This document shows, in pieces, positions 7,372-9,013 of a stretch of 9,013 nt of DNA. The translations under genes were made by a program, and so were the position numbers. Below the pieces are notes generated by a model. The model made no database searches and was not told where the DNA came from. It was given only the letters and a program-made list of their open reading frames with translations. The stretch spans positions 1 to 9,013 of the forward strand of contig JAPFFX010000141.1 in the NCBI GenBank assembly GCA_026645375.1, given 5' to 3'. Numbering within the stretch: position 1 is the first letter of the stretch; the number at the start of each line of letters is the position of its first letter. This DNA is from Citricoccus sp. WCRC_4. Its GTDB lineage: Bacteria; Actinomycetota; Actinomycetes; Actinomycetales; Micrococcaceae.

Positions 7372-7403
7372 GCTGTGCACGAATGTATACAGTCGTGCAC
7401 AGC
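7372..7403. promoter_or_regulatory. Tripartite palindromic operator upstream of tcuA
   Basis: A 32-bp dyad is perfect except for one base pair (7383/7392). The outer arms are GCTGTGCACGA (7372-7382) and its inverse (7393-7403). The centre is TGTATACA (7384-7391), sharing the same axis at 7387.5. The self-complementary hexamers GTGCAC, GTATAC and GTGCAC are centred exactly 10 bp apart, so they lie on one face of the helix. TGTATACA fits the TNGTNNNACNA-like sites known for FadR/FCD-type GntR regulators, making the adjacent GntR protein the best candidate ligand. The site covers the predicted -10, so repression is expected. The function of the outer GTGCAC arms is unknown. Confidence 0.8.
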
Positions 7404-7411
7404 GGCGTCAA
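7384..7411 (-). promoter_or_regulatory. Probable promoter of tcuA
   Basis: On the minus strand TTGACG (7411-7406, five of six matches to the -35 consensus) is followed after 16 bp by TATACA (7389-7384, four of six). A TACATT shifted by two bases is an alternative -10. The start of transcription would fall near 7377, leaving a leader of roughly 50 nt. The -10 is embedded in the palindromic operator, which implies repression by occlusion. Confidence 0.6.
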
Positions 7412-7474
7412 GAGGTCATGCATCGCGCCGGGCTTCCAGAACCTCACCCACGGCATCGAGTGGGGCCCCCGTGG

Positions 7475-8644
7475 TCACGGCCCGGTGTCGGCGCCGGTCG
7501 GCCGGTGCGATGCCCCGTGCAGGATCAGCGCGACCCCGCTGAGCAGTGACACGGCGGCGGTGACGACGAGCAGCGTTCCCAGTCCCAGGCCGGGGATCAC
7601 CGCTCCGGCGAGGGCCGGTGCCGCGACCGAGCTGAGGGCTCCCACCACCAGGCAGCCGGTGAACGCCGCGCCGGCGCGGTCAGGCACCAGTTCGGCGGTC
7701 CAGACCGCGAGCACCGCCGAACCGGTCATGTACCCCACGCCGAAGATGCACGCCGAGACGATGATGCCGAGCAGGGAGTCGCTGGCGAACCCGAGCAGCG
7801 CCAACGCCACCCCCACGGTCAGCAGGCACAGTGCGGCGACCTTCGGGCTGCCCAGTCGCCGCGCGACGCTCCCGGTCGCCACGGCCACCATGCCGCTGAA
7901 TCCGATGGCCGCGTAGAGCATCGGGACGGCTGCCGCCGGCAGGGCGCCGCCGGCGACGACGTCCGCGGCGTAGGTGAAGTAGATGACCACCACCGCGAAG
8001 TAGACGACGGAGTAGGCGGCCGGTACCCGCAGGGCCCTGGCCAGTGAGGAGGCGCGGGCTGGTCCGTCCGGCCGTGGCTCCGGCCTGGTGCGCGGCACCA
8101 GGCGAAGGTTCACGACCGCGGCGGCCACGGCGGCCAGGGCGACGCCGGCCCAGACCAGGCGCCAGGAGCCCAGTGCGGCGAGCACGGCCAGGCCGCCCAG
8201 CAGCACCAGCCCGCCGCTGGTGCCGGTCGTGATCATCGCCAGCGCCCGGGGCTGCTGCGGCCCGGGCACCGAACGGGTCACGATGTCCGAGTAGGGAGCC
8301 CAGACCAGACCGCCCGCACTGCCGGCCAGGATGGCGCCGACGGCGAGCAGCCACGGCGGCTGCGCGACCGTCACGATCACCGCTCCCAGGGCGCCGCAGG
8401 CCCCGCCCGCGGTCGTCGGGGCACGCGAGCCGTAGCGAATGGCGAGCCGCCCCGCGAGCAACAGGCCGACCAGGTAACCGGCGAACGTCGCGCTGGAGAT
8501 CAGGCCCAGCACCAGCTCGGAGAGCCCCAGGTCCTCCCGGATGTCCGGCAGCGTCAGGCCGTAGGCGTACCGGGCCATGCCGAAGGCGACCCCGACCACT
8601 GCCGCTCCGGCCAGGCCGATCCGACTGCCCGCGGAAAGTGTCAT
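7475..8644 (-). CDS. Major facilitator superfamily transporter (possibly YbfB/YjiJ-like)
   Basis: A 389-residue, highly hydrophobic inner-membrane protein with about 12 predicted membrane segments and a charged central cytoplasmic loop near residues 183-205 (RTRPEPRPDGPAR). Helix 1 includes VAFGMARYAYGLTLPDIRED (18-37), reminiscent of YbfB/YjiJ-type MFS proteins. GRLAIRYGSR (65-74) is the loop 2-3 motif A. The start at 8644 is fixed by AGGAGG 5 nt upstream; an in-frame ATG at 8689 lacks such support. Position between a CitB-type regulator and tcuA suggests uptake of a tricarboxylate or dicarboxylate. However, it does not look like the CitA-like TcuC symporter of Salmonella, so export or another substrate is possible. 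The 145 bp before tcuA contain that gene's own promoter and no clear terminator for this one. Confidence 0.88.
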   Translation of the reverse strand: MTLSAGSRIGLAGAAVVGVAFGMARYAYGLTLPDIREDLGLSELVLGLISSATFAGYLVGLLLAGRLAIRYGSRAPTTAGGACGALGAVIVTVAQPPWLLAVGAILAGSAGGLVWAPYSDIVTRSVPGPQQPRALAMITTGTSGGLVLLGGLAVLAALGSWRLVWAGVALAAVAAAVVNLRLVPRTRPEPRPDGPARASSLARALRVPAAYSVVYFAVVVIYFTYAADVVAGGALPAAAVPMLYAAIGFSGMVAVATGSVARRLGSPKVAALCLLTVGVALALLGFASDSLLGIIVSACIFGVGYMTGSAVLAVWTAELVPDRAGAAFTGCLVVGALSSVAAPALAGAVIPGLGLGTLLVVTAAVSLLSGVALILHGASHRPTGADTGP

Positions 8645-8649
8645 GCAAT

Positions 8650-8655
8650 CCTCCT
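8650..8655 (-). promoter_or_regulatory. Ribosome binding site of the MFS gene
   Basis: AGGAGG on the minus strand, 5 nt before the ATG at 8644, sets the start and argues against the ATG at 8689. Confidence 0.75.
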
Positions 8656-8703
8656 CATCGTGCGGCGTGTGCTGGAGCCGCTGGTCCACCCTGCGATATC
8701 GGT

Positions 8704-8725
8704 GTCAGGGTGCGCACGCCCTGAC
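8704..8725 (-). terminator. Hairpin between the CitB-like gene and the MFS gene
   Basis: GTCAGGG (8704-8710) and CCCTGAC (8719-8725) form a perfect 7-bp stem with an 8-nt loop, 42 nt after the regulator's stop codon. There is no T-tract. It may terminate the regulator transcript. Alternatively it may be a protein-binding dyad in the leader of the MFS gene, for which no clear promoter is visible in this 123-bp gap. Confidence 0.4.
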
Positions 8726-8767
8726 TGATCATCTGCCGCTCTGACGGAGGATCCGGGAGCTGCCGCG

Positions 8768-9013
8768 TCACCCGCCGGTCCAGAGATAGCGGTGTTCGGG
8801 GCGCCCGGTCGCGCCGTAGCGTGGGCGCAGTTCGGCCAGGCCGTGGCCGGTCAGCAGGTCCAGGTAGCGCCGGGCGCTGACCCGGGAGATGCCGCAGGCC
8901 TCGGCCACCTCCCGTGCCGAGCGGTCGACGCCGGTCCCGGCCTCCTGCAGGGCCGTGGCCACCAGGCGCAGGGTCGGGACGGAGAAGCCCTTGGGCAGCC
9001 GGGCGGGCAGCGC
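8768..9013 (-). CDS. CitB/DcuR-type response regulator, C-terminal part only
   Basis: The last 81 residues of a protein whose start lies beyond the right edge; the frame is open to base 9013. The segment LPKGFSVPTLRLV (fragment residues 6-18), the helix-turn-helix REVAEACGISRVSARRYLDL (34-53) and RYGATGRPEHRYLW (65-78) match the C-terminal DNA-binding region of CitB/DcuR-type response regulators as remembered. Those pair with CitA/DcuS-type membrane kinases that sense citrate, malate, fumarate or related acids. An internal GTG at 8962 is not the start, because conserved sequence continues upstream of it. A receiver domain and a kinase gene are expected further right. Placement upstream of an MFS transporter and tcuA supports carboxylate sensing, probably controlling the MFS gene (inferred). 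Confidence 0.85.
   Translation of the reverse strand, partial: ALPARLPKGFSVPTLRLVATALQEAGTGVDRSAREVAEACGISRVSARRYLDLLTGHGLAELRPRYGATGRPEHRYLWTGG

Noticed and set aside
7463..7483. GGGCC/GGCCC repeat around the MFS stop codon as a terminator
   Set aside because: The stem is only 5 bp with an 11-nt loop in very GC-rich sequence, and no T-run follows.
5740..7542. 600-codon plus-strand open frame across tcuA
   Set aside because: It is the antisense frame of a clearly recognised flavoprotein gene. Its Gly/Val/Ala-rich, repetitive translation shows no domain.
7680..8648. 322-codon minus-strand frame inside the MFS gene
   Set aside because: The translation is Arg/Gly-rich and low in complexity, an out-of-frame reading of the transporter gene.
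8768..8962. 64-residue stand-alone helix-turn-helix protein starting at an internal GTG
   Set aside because: The same frame stays open to the window edge with conserved LPKGF...TLRLV sequence, so this is the tail of a larger CitB-type regulator.

Overview
The window looks like chromosome from a high-GC actinobacterium, most likely a member of the Micrococcales. The grounds are G/C-rich third codon positions, strong GGAGG-type ribosome binding sites, GTG starts, and typical actinobacterial PucR, GntR/FCD and CitB-type regulators. The species cannot be named from the sequence alone. Every gene found is for small-molecule catabolism, transport or its regulation. No phage, transposon, CRISPR, tRNA or rRNA was seen.

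Left half (1-4962): hyuA and hyuB are transcribed leftward as a translationally coupled pair, with hyuB cut by the window edge. They encode the two subunits of a hydantoinase/oxoprolinase-family ATP-dependent amidohydrolase. A PucR/CdaR-type activator gene is divergent from them across a 135-bp intergenic region (2733-2867) that probably holds the control sites. Downstream on the plus strand are a small BauB-like cupin and a GNAT acetyltransferase, coupled by a 4-bp GTGA overlap. Together these suggest uptake-and-cleavage metabolism of a cyclic amide or imide, or of a related nitrogen compound. The substrate cannot be read from the sequence.

Right half (5009-9013): four genes read leftward. 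In transcription order they are the C-terminal end of a CitB/DcuR-type response regulator, an MFS transporter, an FAD-dependent dehydrogenase closely resembling tricarballylate dehydrogenase TcuA, and a GntR-family FCD-domain regulator. This resembles a tricarboxylate sensing, uptake and oxidation module. No TcuB-like electron-transfer partner lies in the window. A near-perfect 32-bp dyad sits over the probable -10 of tcuA. It consists of three palindromes spaced exactly 10 bp apart (GTGCAC, GTATAC, GTGCAC), and its core TGTATACA is a typical FCD-type GntR operator. The neighbouring GntR protein is the obvious candidate repressor. Two long GC-rich hairpins separate tcuA from gntR.

The most striking non-coding signals are the phased tripartite operator (7372-7403) and the tandem hairpins (5718-5811). 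No wholly unknown protein system was identified. The gene families are recognisable, and the novelty, if any, lies in their combination and control.
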